Assembly (NCBI GenBank): GCA_047495785.1
Contig: JBLDXI010000017.1
Coordinates: 620,001-684,000 of the forward strand
Direction of reading: 5' to 3'
DNA length: 64,000 nucleotides
Source: Lepidodermella squamata
Taxonomy: Eukaryota > Gastrotricha
Every line of letters starts with the position of its first letter. The first letter of the stretch is position 1. The notes beneath the pieces are model-generated. The model ran no database searches. It saw only the letters and a list, made by a program, of their open reading frames with translations, and had not been told where the DNA came from. Of this stretch, positions 10,875-21,281 are shown piece after piece. The position numbers and the translations under genes were made by a program.

Positions 10875-13416
10875 ATGTATAGCCTTAACTATGACTACAT
10901 GCTACTGGGTGTTCTTCGCCAATACTTGGACAACCTGAGCTTTCAATACCCTGCCGAAAACGTTTGTGCTGGCACAGATTCTCCACTTGATTTGTCAAAA
11001 AAGACATCGCCATCGAATTCAACGCCGCCAATCTCATCTAACGCCAATTTGAACGGTGTGAAAAACTTGAATGGAACTGAAAATTCCACTGCTGCTGATG
11101 AAGCGATGAGGTTGAAATGCCGATTTTGCGACACAACGTGGGCGTCAGACAACGGATTGCGGCGGCACGAACGCGAGTTTCACATCGGCGAAATGGCCAT
11201 TTTGAACGAGGATTTCAAGCACAGGTGCGATCGCTGTGGCATGGCGTTTTGCTCTCCGACGGCGCTGAAGACGCATGTTAGCCGGTCAATGAACTGCCGC
11301 AAGGTCGAACGAAAGGCCAAATCACCCGGAAGGTCGGTAATTATTTCCAATTTATGAACTCGCGTAGCCCTACCCGTATTTTGAAATTGAGTAGACACAA
11401 AATCAAAAGTCGAATTGAAAATCAGAAAATTGATGTGGCTTATTTTTCACTATTTTTACTTTATTTTTATTTTCGTTTAAAAATTGAAAAAATGTCGGTT
11501 CCAACAGCGCGATTTTTATGATCTTGCTCGTGAATAATGATCAACTGGGTCAGTTCGATTGGTTTAAAGCCGAGATATTTATGGCAAATAATGTCCGCAT
11601 TTCGGACAATATAATCGTGAGCTTCAAATAGCATCAGTTTTTTAATTGTGAAATTGCGTCAACCTAGTTTAAGCCAAAATTAACAAACTATTTCCGCATT
11701 TTCCTCAGCTAAATTTTATTCCGTATCTTGCTTATAGGGTTCAAAGTTACTTAAATCTGTACGGTTTCAGGGTAAATACATATACGATATCGGGTTGGGG
11801 TAATGTGTGACAAAACCTTGGGTTTTTTTAATGATGCTTAATTGCGACCGGCTATCAGAAGTAGGACTGCGATAGCCAGCGGAGCGAATAGAGACCATTG
11901 AGCGAAATCGGCGGCGGCCGTGTTGCAGAAGTCTTTGTTGTTGCAACAGAAGTATTGCGTGCCGCCGAGGCCGAGATCGACGTTGGTGTAGTTGCAAAGC
12001 GGGGTGCATGTCTTGTTAACTTGAACGACAACGCCGAACACTTGCGTCACCACATTCTATTTTTTGAAAAAAAATAGGAGACATAAATCATGAACAATTT
12101 ATGTTCTATTAGACTGCCTTAAAATATTTCTGGCTCGGATTTTTCTTTAGCGAGAAAATGATAATTATGCGACTTCAATGGGAAGATAGAAGCCGGGTAA
12201 TCCTAAGATCTCCTACTGAATTAAGCTTTCTTTAAGCATTTGAAAAATTGTAGATAAAAATTCAAAAAATCTTCCTTAAATTTTTCGATGAAGGAAAATT
12301 TCATTTTCTATGCTAATTGCTAATTACCTATGTGAAATTGTTATCCAGCCATCAGCCATAAAATTAAGCGGTATTTACGGTAGGGAATTGTCGGCCTTTC
12401 ACACTGATTTTCAGGCTTCCATTCCCCCTCATAATGACCCGGCCTAATTTTCAAAAGGTCACCCCCAAGGTTCATGAAATTTGTAATCTTGAATTGGAAC
12501 TAAAATATTGGACTTGAGTCAAGGCCGCTTTCTGTTAACTTGGCTCTTTCTACTTTTTATTGCTTTTGGAAAAAATTAGGTCATTTCCTACCAAGCAAAA
12601 TCCGCCATTTGTTGTAGTACAAAATCCGCTTGTATTGTTGACGGTAATAGTGTCATTACACTTCAAAACTCCGGCGGCATCTATAGACATGGAAAAAGAT
12701 TTCTTATAAATTATTGACATTTTTGTAATTCGAGAATTAATTACCCGCATAGCTACTGCTCATCGCCAAAACATAGGCCGCGGCAATCAAACCGCTGATC
12801 GAAAGAGAAGTTGTGAAAGAAACCATTTTTCGAGGAATTTCGCGATAAAAAAAATGAGTAATTGAATGAATTATATGAAGTTAGACACCGAATAAATGGT
12901 TTTAAGCTTTCGTCGAGGACTCATTTTTTAATAATTGTCTCTTCTCACGAAACACGGGCATAAGCGCAGACACTCAGGGACAAATGATTTTTTTCTTTAG
13001 TCACCACTTTATTTTTTGGTAAAAATTAAACATTTTTATTTCATCTTGATTATTTCTAAAAATTTGGAGTAAAATTCAGAATTTATTTCCGAAACTCATA
13101 TTTCGATTCTCATTCAATTTCATCGATTTTATGCTATCTCAGGTCTGTTGATTCTCCTCAAAATGGCGGCGTGAGGAAATCTCGATTTAGCAAACAATTT
13201 GCCTGCAATTTTTGCCCAGCCCGTTGTTCAGCTTTAACCACCCTGCGCATCCACGAGCGCCACAGCCACCCTGAGACCGTCGCCACTTCTCGGCCCTTCT
13301 CCTGCCACTACTGCAGCCAACGTTTCGATACAGCTCAAGGCGTTACGGTTCACATGGCTCGGTCTTCCGGCTGCAAAGCTCTTCGATATCAAAATTCGAA
13401 AAATAACAGCGATTGA
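10875..13416 (+). CDS. Four-finger (2+2) zinc-finger protein with PLDLS motif; hosts a nested antisense gene
   Basis: Exons 10875-11332 and 13143-13416 join in phase 2, giving about 243 residues. The start is the ATG of MYSLNYDYMLLG, 10 nt after a strong splice acceptor. SPLDLSKKTSP is a textbook PxDLS CtBP-binding motif. Fingers: CRFCDTTWASDNGLRRHERE-FH, CDRCGMAFCSPTALKTHVSR-SMNC, then CNFCPARCSALTTLRIHERH-SH and CHYCSQRFDTAQGVTVHMAR-SSGC. The donor AG|GTCGGT is weak, but it is the only one giving the phase shared with the paralogues. The 1.8-kb intron contains a complete Ly6-type gene on the opposite strand (11838-12826). Confidence 0.75.
11838..12826 (-). CDS. Ly6/three-finger GPI-anchored-like protein, nested in zinc-finger intron
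   Basis: Three exons on the minus strand, 12826-12745, 12680-12592 and 12056-11838, join with phases 1 and 0 to give about 129 residues. The N-terminus is a signal peptide (MVSFTTSLSISGLIAAAYVL). The mature part has the Ly6/uPAR pattern of paired cysteines ending in YFCCNNKDFCNTA, followed by a hydrophobic C-terminal tail (APLAIAVLLLIAGRN) typical of a GPI-attachment signal. Closest relative in the window is the gene at 13681, which shares VxQxNKTCTPxCN and the same intron phases. It lies entirely within the intron of the 10875-13416 gene, on the opposite strand. Function unknown; Ly6 proteins usually act at the cell surface. Confidence 0.82.
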
Positions 13417-13611
13417 AAAAATAATATATTCACGATTTTTCTCTGGGCATTGGAAATAAATTATGAAAAAAAAATATTCGCGTTTTTTCTTATCGATTTG
13501 AGCCATGTGCCAACTTACGTGATGCGTCTCATCACGGCAATAATTTTCCCGGTACACCGATGATGACACAGGTTGGTATTTCGTGACCCGGTCTTAGTCA
13601 TGCTACCTGAA

Positions 13612-13617
13612 TATAAA
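13612..13617 (+). promoter_or_regulatory. TATA box of Ly6 gene at 13681
   Basis: TATAAA 64 nt before the ATG. Similar TATAAA motifs stand 58-90 nt before the ATG in three other genes of this cluster. Confidence 0.45.
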
Positions 13618-13680
13618 GAGAATCGCAATAAATTGAATTTTATACCTATTTTATCAGCAGCAAAAAAAACATTAGTCATA

Positions 13681-14323
13681 ATGCACTCTTTCGCAAATTC
13701 TCTCGCGATCACCGCCCTTGTTGCCGCGTTTTACGTGGTGGCTATCATTGTCAACTTTGCAGGTTTTTATTGAGAATTGTTTCCGGATATTTTTTCAATT
13801 TGTTCAATTTAGATGCCGCGGGTGTCTTGAGGTGCGTTGATAACGTCAACCGAACAAACGGATCTTGCACAACTAACGGCGGATTTTGCTTGGTAAATAT
13901 CTTAGGAAGAACCAATAAAATTCTCAAAATGTTCAAAAAAATATGAAACAATTACCACAACATTCTCCAACCAATAGTTTTCGTTTGGTGACAAGTTTTG
14001 ATATTTTACATTTTTTAATTATTTTTTTTAATTATTTTTTACTTTTTAATTTTTATTCTAATTGAATTTTTTCATTTTCATTTTTTTTTATCAAGAATTC
14101 GGTGACAAGTGTCTTTGGCGTGATTGTCCAACAGAACAAAACCTGCACGCCCGTTTGCAATTTCACAAATGTTGACGTCGGCCTTTCAACCGGAACCAAG
14201 TACCTCTGCTGCCAGGACAAGGATCTATGCAATACCGCCGCCGAATTTGCGTCATCAACGTCCCAATTCGTCCTAGCACCCCTCGCTATTGCCGCTTTTT
14301 TGCTGATGGCGGCTCGCAACTGA
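13681..14323 (+). CDS. Ly6/three-finger GPI-anchored-like protein
   Basis: Exons 13681-13762, 13813-13892 and 14096-14323 join in frame (phases 1 and 0), giving about 129 residues. The signal peptide is hydrophobic (SLAITALVAAFYVVAIIVNF). The cysteine-rich domain has LRCVDN at its start and YLCCQDKDLCNTA at its end, then a hydrophobic tail APLAIAAFLLMAARN consistent with GPI anchoring. It is the nearest paralogue of the nested gene at 11838-12826, in the opposite orientation, suggesting an inverted duplication into or out of the zinc-finger intron. A TATAAA lies at 13612-13617. Likely a surface protein; ligand unknown. Confidence 0.82.
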
Positions 14324-14956
14324 AAAAAAAACGCTATTTATTCGTCCTATTAAGTTACCTTAGCTTGAAATAACGATAACTTTAAAGAATTCGCTATTGA
14401 TTTTCTGAAAAAAATCAATACATAGGAAATCTTTTTCGATGAAAAAGGGCTATTTTTGAATACTTGGGTAACGTGCTGCATTTTCGAAAATAAAAGACCC
14501 ACGATGATGATTTTTTGCCCGGTTTTTTTACTTGGAGAACATTAGAGAAAAATTGTCCATATTAAAAAGCTTGGGCTATTATGAGAGTTTTCCCGCAGCG
14601 GCATTTTTTCCAATATGTCACGCCTCACCTCGTGTCAAGTCAGTCCGAAAATTAAACATCGGTGTATTATATAATACCTATAGTTCAACAACGACAAAAC
14701 GTTGTTTAGATTCGCGGCGCCTATTGTCATTATGCGCTTTAAATAATTTATATTAATTTGGTACAACTAAAATGCGCGTGCGAAGCAACGCACTTGCGGA
14801 CCGCGCAAATATTGGCACGTCGAATTTTCTCGAAGGTACGTTTTTACAGCAAAAACCTGTCGCGAGGTGGTCAAAGTTTTTGCACTCAACTCGAATTTGA
14901 ACTCGAATACTGCTAGAATTTTTTTTAATTTGTTTGAAAAGTAAATCCTGAAAAAG

Positions 14957-15681
14957 ATGATCATCCGGTTTTCGACTTCACTTGGTGTCACGTTTGCCAT
15001 CGCTGTTGTTAGCATCTTGGTTCTAGGCAACTCGACTCCTACAGGTAAACAATTATGGAAAACACGATTGAAAAACAAATAAATAATGGGACAAACTTCA
15101 AAGTCCTAAAAAATTTTGAAAATTTTATTTTTTTTCGAGAATATAAAATTCCGCTAGATTTTACAGTCTCAGATAATTTGGACTCGCTGTGGTTCCTCTG
15201 CGGGAAATTTTTGTTTCGTTGAAAATATTTCTTTAATTCATTGCCATTTTTGCCATTTTTTAAATACATTTTTTTGACATTCAGCTGCCCTGACTTGCAT
15301 CGATAACTCGGACAATAATACTTCTGGTGTCTGTACTACAACCGGATTCTGCCAGGTAATCTAAAATATCTAAAAAGAATTCATAACTCATTACTCATTA
15401 TTAATTTTGATCAAAATTAACATTTCTCACGCTCTTTTTCTATTTTTTTTCTCTGCTCTAACAAACCATAGAAAATTGTGGTTTACGTTTTGGGAGTGAA
15501 ATTGCTTGACGGTAAGAGCTGTAACACAACTTGCGACCAGTCGAGCAAGGACGGCGTATCGGTCTACTGCTGCAAAGACGCCGACAAGTGCAATACGGCC
15601 GTCTCGCCTCGATTTTCAACGGCTTCGCTCATTCTGGCGCCCCTGCTGATTTTGGCGGCTGTTCGACACGCAATAAAATAA
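14957..15681 (+). CDS. Ly6/three-finger GPI-anchored-like protein
   Basis: Exons 14957-15044, 15285-15355 and 15472-15681 join in frame, giving about 122 residues. The signal peptide contains SLGVTFAIAVVSILVLGNST, nearly the same as in the genes at 18310 and 20221. The mature domain begins ALTCIDN, includes VYCCKDADKCNTA, and ends in a hydrophobic GPI-signal-like tail (LILAPLLILAAVRHAIK). Intron phases (1, then 0) match the whole cluster. Expected at the outer cell surface. No individual function can be assigned. Confidence 0.82.
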
Positions 15682-16988
15682 TGCCGCGATACATTCGAAT
15701 ACATTTCGATGCTAAAGAACCAACTTGACATTCTCATTTGTCTTTAGGTGTAACGGTGAAACTGCCCATTCTTGTAAACTATCACGAATTTATTTCGGAT
15801 CTGCGTTATGATGACTGCGAAGAATGACTCATAGCGCTTATAAAATTGCCATGATAACGTTAGTGCACGGCCTTGTCTCTTTAAAAACTTTTAGCCAAAC
15901 GGCTATCGAGCTCATCGAGCTCCAAAATGATAAAATAAAAAATAAAAATTGAAAATCTGACCATTGCAAATGTGGCAGCCGCAGAGAATCGAACCCGGGG
16001 CGCCTGCTTTCGAAAAACGCCAAGTGCTATGTCAATTTTTACCTGTGTGGCGCAAAAAGTACGGATCCTACAAGAAAACGGATTGCGCCTTTCGAAAGCG
16101 CGGAGTCGATTATTACCTCTAATCTAATCTAAACAAAAGTATTATACCTGGCATCAAGGTATAATCTATAAACGCTTCGATGTTTGGATGGCTTCAATTT
16201 CTTGTCACATTTTTTGCAGCACTCTGGTACAATGAGGACAATGGAACAATAATGTACAATGAGTCCTCTAAAAACGTATGCATTAATATAAAAAAAATCC
16301 CAAAGAAGTGTGAAAATGTCACAAAAAGTGCTGGCGCAAGCAGTTCTTCTAGTTTTTTCTAAGGCGCTTACAGCGTTTACCGACACGGTAAATGGTAAAT
16401 ACCGAAAGTAGACGGTGCAAACACTGCAAACACTATAAAAAACACGAAAAGCTGTCTTACCTTTGTCTATTTATCACCCTAGTTTTGGAACTCGCCAATT
16501 CTCCAAGTAGAGGAATTTTCACATTTTTATATTTACTCAAGAAAATCACATTTATTCCGATTTATGGAGTAATAAAGGGCTGGACTCTAATTTGCATTCA
16601 GTTTGGGTCATAAAATTAGTTAACTATGTTTTTAGATCAAGTACAACATCCCAGGTCCGAGGCAAAATATACTTGAGACCCGAACTTTTTGTTGAAGGAG
16701 TGCCTATTTGTACATAACTATGTGGTATATTTTCCCCTATTTGTACATACTTAGTTTTTTATTTACTTTTTTTTACGATAAAGGCCATTGAAATCGCTTC
16801 ACAGGTCCTTGAAGACAGCATTCGAATTCTTCACCATCATCTATATTCCAACCAACGATAAATAACCAATAATTATTATTAAGAAATATCATGTACTGAA
16901 ATTCATTAATTCATATATTATTATCTGTGTCTTGAAGGCAATGTTAGATACTATGAATTATGTAACGTAGACCTCCAATAAATCGGTA
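15682..16988. other. Spacer with one possible short secreted-peptide ORF
   Basis: No firm gene. An ORF at 16180-16362 (plus) starts with a hydrophobic MFGWLQFLVTFFAALW and has three N-glycosylation sequons and a Ser-rich end, with a TATAAA-like site just upstream. It has only two cysteines and no matching exon, so I treat it as doubtful. A tRNA-like B-box (GGTTCGATTC on the minus strand) lies near 15985-16000 without a full cloverleaf. Confidence 0.35.
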
Positions 16989-17579
16989 GAGGAGGGAGCC
17001 CTAATTTCGGCCACTTCCTAAATTCGGCCGCTGCGACCTATAACTTATTGGCCACCGGCCGAAATTTGGACCGTGCAGCAGTTTTATTTGCACGCAATTC
17101 AAGAAATTTGCATTGTTGAGCCCATCTGTTTCATGATTTTTCGAGCACGTGATCGCAAAAAAATAATTCTAAATGCGAGCGTGCGCGCTCATGTCGCTTC
17201 TCGAGTGCTCTGTTATCGCTACTTTGCAGTTATAATTTACGTGAATCTGGCTCTTTAAAATTTACTGCTTTCACCTCAATAATCATTATAGTTTTTATAG
17301 TCAGCTTTTTCAGAAAAATCTAACGATACCAAACTTGTGGTATTAGTGTACCTGGTGGCCGAAATTAGGGCACCCTGCTCCTTAATTTCGGACGGGTGTC
17401 TGGGTGACTAAAAAATTAGACATAAATCAAGGTAAAATCGTCCGGACTTGCGGAAAGCGGCATTCGATACCCTAAGAACGCCTTTTTAATTCTGCTTTTG
17501 CTGAATATTTTCTAAAAATTCACCTGACTGGCAAAGTAGGAAAAACCTGAAAAGCGGCCGAAATTAGGGCGGGGTGCTC
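16989..17579. mobile_element. 591-bp inverted-repeat element, Tc/mariner-like MITE
   Basis: The two ends are imperfect inverted repeats: the left reads GAGGAGGGAGCCCTAATTTC and the right, on the opposite strand, GAGCACCCCGCCCTAATTTC, both continuing GGCC. Each end is flanked by TA (16987-16988 and 17580-17581), the target duplication expected for Tc1/mariner elements. A further inverted copy of the GGCCGAAATTAGGG motif lies inside at about 17357-17395. No transposase ORF is present, so this would be non-autonomous. The assignment rests on the ends only. Confidence 0.55.
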
Positions 17580-18214
17580 TATCTCTCTTTTGTATGGTTT
17601 TAAAATATTTTTCTAGTTAATTACCAGCGACTTTAAAAAATCTTTCTTTTCTCAAGTGAGAGTCAGCTTCGTGAGGTCTTTATTTCTTACATTCACGAGC
17701 TACAACACGATCCAACAAGATTCAAGGTCGTGCATTTTCCGAAGTTCTAGCCAAAAATCCCGCTCGTAATCATATATAGGTGTTTCTTTGTTCATCGTTC
17801 AAACGTTTCAGCAGATGAATTTTTCAAATGCATTCAGCGTATCACGAACTTGAAGCGTTGAGGCCGCAGCTTATTAGGTGGCATAAAAAAGTGACACAGT
17901 TGACGATACCTGTTCGCGCTATTCAAAATTATGATACCCTCTACGAAAAAAGTAGGCGACTTTTGTGCCGCAACTATTTCGAGAAATAAGATATGCGAAA
18001 CGGCAGTATAAAACACATTACTTTTGGCATATTATATCGCTTTGCTAAGAGTCATTCTGCTGGAATATTTCTTACACATACCGCTTTTTTCCGCTGATGT
18101 CACGAAGATTTTTAATAGTTATGGCGCAATTATCAACGAGCCATAAACGCGCCCCGTTGCCCGCGTATTTATTATAAATATTTTTCCTTCTCCTGGAGGT
18201 TTGTTATATTTTCG

Positions 18215-18220
18215 TATAAA
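18215..18220 (+). promoter_or_regulatory. TATA box of Ly6 gene at 18310
   Basis: TATAAA 90 nt before the ATG, in the same place as the TATAAA of the duplicated gene at 20221. Confidence 0.45.
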
Positions 18221-18309
18221 CCGCGTTGCTCAAGCTATAAAGGACTCGCGAATAACAAATTTGAAATACTCTTCAGAGATATCATATAATTTCTTGAAAC
18301 TTGGGCAAA

Positions 18310-19596
18310 ATGGTGATGATCGGATTTCCGGCTACCCTCGGCGTCACCTTCGCCTTCGCTGTTGTTAGCATCTTGGTTTTGGGCTACTCAACACCTACAG
18401 GTAACAATTTACTAAGATGATTTAGCGGGGAATAATACGAACTGAAACAAAAATATGTTCGCTCTTTAAGATAAAAATGGCAGACCGTCATTACAGCAAA
18501 CGCGACAAAACAGCAAATTTTTCAACTTGCGACATAACAGCAGAAACACGATGCTTTTACATAGTAATTATTTGCTGTTGTTTGTCGCAAAATAAAAAAT
18601 TTGCTGTTTTGTCGCCGTACCATAAAAAGGGAAAATCTTACGCCGGTACCAAATTTCATTTAATTCAATACCTAACCATTTTATTCGTTTTTCAACTGGT
18701 TAGGGTTAGGGTTAGGGTTAGGTTAGGGTTAGGTTAGGGTTAGGTTAGGGTTAGGTTAGGGTTAGGTTTGGATTGAAGACTGGGTCTTCAAATTGGGGAT
18801 TTGGAACTATTTGGAATAATTTGGTACGAAATTCAATGATGTTTGGTAATAATTTGGTAATGATTTCACTATATCCCCCATAAAAATACATCTTTTATGG
18901 TGGATGTCCCAATATGCTATTACTTCTAATAATTGGAATTTTACAGAAGGGTCTAAATATTTCTATCGCTTAAAATATGAGGCTACAACACTGAATTGTT
19001 TCAATTTATCGCCATTTCGATGTTTTCCGATCGCAAATATTGAGAAAATCTCTCATTTGTAAAATCGATATCATAATTCTTGCAGTATATATTTCAAATA
19101 TTGCAATCCACGTAAAATTTAGATTTTTCAGTTAAGCATGGGAATAAAAATCTAGTATACTGGAGCCTCAATTTTAGGGTTTAGGGTGTGCTTTTAAACA
19201 TCCGAGAGTTGCTTTTATTTATTCAACTTTTGCTTTTTTCGATTATTTCTAGATGCGTTGACTTGCGTCGACAATTCGCCCAACAATACTGCAGGAGTTT
19301 GCAATATAACCAACGGTTATTGCTCGGTAAACACCCGGAAAATCGCGCTAAAATAACAATTTATTTTCTCCCATTCCCATTTGCAGAATGCTGTCGTCAG
19401 TTTTCTCGGCGTCAAAGCGTCTAGCAAGAACTGCACCGCTAATTGCACGGAGGGAGACTTCTTTGGTATTACTTCGGTCTACTGCTGCAAAGACAAAGAC
19501 AAGTGCAACACGGCCTTCACGCCCCAATTTTCGATGAATTCTCTCATTTTGGCGCCACTGCTGATTCTTGCGGCCATTCGATTAGCTATAAAATAA
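18310..19596 (+). CDS. Ly6/three-finger GPI-anchored-like protein (duplicate 1)
   Basis: Exons 18310-18400, 19253-19326 and 19387-19596 join in frame, giving about 124 residues. The signal peptide contains TLGVTFAFAVVSILVLGY. The mature domain starts ALTCVDN, has several NxT/S sequons, ends VYCCKDKDKCNTA, and the tail LILAPLLILAAIRLAIK fits a GPI signal. It is the tandem duplicate of the gene at 20221. Intron 1 (852 bp) has gained a 143-bp inverted-repeat element and a telomere-type TTAGGG array, neither of which is in the duplicate. Surface location inferred; ligand unknown. Confidence 0.82.
18479..18621. mobile_element. 143-bp MITE, Merlin-like, copy 1
   Basis: The element starts GGCAGACCGTCATTACAGCA and ends, read from the other strand, GGTACGGCGACAAAACAGCA. 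Internal motifs (CGACAAAACAGC and its complement) are arranged as an imperfect foldback. The flanks are ATAAAAAT (18471-18478) and ATAAAAAG (18622-18629), a near-perfect 8-bp target duplication. GG ends with an 8-bp duplication suggest the Merlin superfamily, though hAT also makes 8-bp duplications. It shares ends and internal motifs with the element at 27819-28011. No coding capacity. Confidence 0.68.
18699..18767 (+). repeat. Interstitial telomere-type array, TTAGGG/TTAGG
   Basis: About 69 bp of TTAGGG units that settle into an 11-bp period (TTAGGG TTAGG repeated about five times). It lies in intron 1 of the Ly6 gene at 18310. The usual nematode telomere repeat is TTAGGC, so this array is unlike that. 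It may be an internal simple repeat rather than telomere-derived. Confidence 0.85.
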
Positions 19597-20131
19597 AATG
19601 TTAACAACAAACCGATGCCAAAAAAAGGAAATTGTTTAAATGTCTCCAAAAATCCGTTTTGATGAAATGTTGATCAAATTATGTAATTTTCCGAAGTTCC
19701 ACTCAAAACATCTCGCTCGTAATCCTATAGGTGTTTTTTTGTTCATCGTTCAAATGCTTCAGCAGATGCGAATGTTTCATGAACTTGTACAGGCCGCAGC
19801 TCATTAAGTGGCATGAAAAAAGTGACGCTGTTGACGATACCTGTTCGCGCCATTTAAAATTATTACTCTCTACAAAAAAGTAGGCGAGTTTTTTGTCGCA
19901 GCTATATTTCGAGATATAATTTACGAAACGGCAGTATAAAGCACATTACTTGGCATATTATATCGCCCTGTTAGGAGTTATTCTGCTGGAAGGTTTCTTA
20001 CACGCCGCTTTTTACACAGATGTCACGAAGCTTTAATAGCTGTGGCGCAATTATCAACGGGCAATAAACGCGCCCCGTTGCCCGCGTTTTTATTATAAAT
20101 ATTTTCTATTCACCAGGCTTTGTTATTTATG

Positions 20132-20137
20132 TATAAA
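20132..20137 (+). promoter_or_regulatory. TATA box of Ly6 gene at 20221
   Basis: TATAAA 84 nt before the ATG, at the same place in the duplicated upstream block as 18215-18220. Confidence 0.45.
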
Positions 20138-20220
20138 ACTGTTGCTCGAACTAGGGCTTGCGATTAATAAATTATAATATTCCTTAGAATTATCATCAAA
20201 TTTCTTGAAATTTCGGGAAA

Positions 20221-21281
20221 ATGGTGAGCATCGGATTTCCGGCTACCCTCGGCGTCACCTTTGCCGTCGCTGTTGTTAGCATCTTGGTTTTGGGCAACTC
20301 AACACCCGCAGGTAACAATTCCATTTTAATGTAGCGAACAAAATGAAAACGGAAAAAATAATTCTCTAAACGAAGGATTTCCTAGAAAACCATTCAACCC
20401 AAAAGTAACGCAAGCAAAGAAAATACACGGAAAAGGGTTCAGAAACTATAAAATGACAAGAAAATTTTAGAAAAATTCAAAAAATCACGAGAATAGTAGT
20501 CAAGTATGTCACTTGTTAATGGGATTAAAAAGACCGGAGATATTTGGTCTAACCGTGTAAAACACCGAAAATTACCGAAATACCGGTAAATTTTGCATTT
20601 CTTCAGTTAAATCGCGGATAAAATTTATTCTCGGTAGATTTAATTTAAAAAGATTAGTTGAACCTCCTTAACAAAAAGTTGCCTAATAAAAAATTAGTGA
20701 CGCAATTTCTGGAACGCGCTGTGGAAGGATTTCCCAATATTACAGAACTTCTATTACTTAGACTTTCCAAGTATTTGAACCGCTGATATCGAGGCTAAAG
20801 CCCTGAAGAAAAGACTTTCGATTAGTCAATAAAATATCTAGCGCCGGAGCCTCAAATTTATATATTGTTGGATCCCTTAATTTAGGGTGTGCCTTAAAAA
20901 GAGCCGAGAATTACCTTTACTTCTTTAAAAATTGTTTTATTTTTGCGGTTTTTTACAGCTGCACTGACTTGCATCGACAATACGGCCAACAATACTGGAG
21001 GATATTGCAATATAACCAACGGTTCTTGCCAGGTAAACTAATAAGAAATTCATGAAAACCCCGCTGAAAAATTCAATTGTCAGAATACTGTTGTACTTGG
21101 CGTTGCCGTTAAGAACTGCACTGCTAATTGCACGGAGTTGGACTTCGGCAGTCTCGTATCGGTCTACTGCTGCAAAGACAAGGACAAGTGCAACACGGCC
21201 TTCACGCCCCAATTTTCGATGAATTCTCTCATTCTGGCGCCACTGCTCATTCTTGCGGCCATTCGACTAGCTATAAAATGA
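20221..21281 (+). CDS. Ly6/three-finger GPI-anchored-like protein (duplicate 2)
   Basis: Exons 20221-20311, 20959-21032 and 21084-21281 join in frame, giving about 120 residues. It is nearly identical to the 18310 product in its signal peptide (IGFPATLGVTFAVAVVSILV) and C-terminal half (VYCCKDKDKCNTAFTPQFSM), but is four residues shorter in the finger-2 region. The hydrophobic tail ends AIRLAIK. Several N-glycosylation sequons are present (NNT, NIT, NGS, NCT). The retained near-identity of the 5' flank suggests similar expression of both copies. Confidence 0.82.
20398..20655. repeat. Dispersed repeat, copy 1
   Basis: Lies in intron 1 of the Ly6 gene at 20221. It shares with 32081-32390, in the same order, gcaaagaaaatacacgg, gggttcagaaact, aaaaatcacgagaatag, accgaaaattaccga and a final taggtttaattta-like end. 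No ORF and no clear terminal repeats. The family is unknown. Confidence 0.65.

Larger units (their letters stand above)
17735..19690 (+). repeat. Tandem duplication unit 1 (promoter plus Ly6 gene)
   Basis: This unit, from the motif ccgaagttc near 17739 through the Ly6 gene at 18310-19596 and its 3' flank, is repeated as unit 2 at 19691-21375. The 5' flanks match over about 500 bp with few gaps, including the shared stretches gttgacgatacctgttcgcg and aaacgcgccccgttgcccgc. The 3' flanks also match (accgatgccaaaaaaagg, atgttgatcaaatt). The two copies abut directly. Intron 1 differs strongly because of later insertions. Confidence 0.75.

Noticed and set aside
15961-16060. tRNA-like sequence on the minus strand with a good B-box
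   Set aside because: No matching acceptor stem or A-box at the right distance; at most a tRNA-derived fragment.
16180-16362. Short secreted-like peptide ORF
   Set aside because: No homology to the Ly6 exons, no second exon, and short enough to occur by chance.
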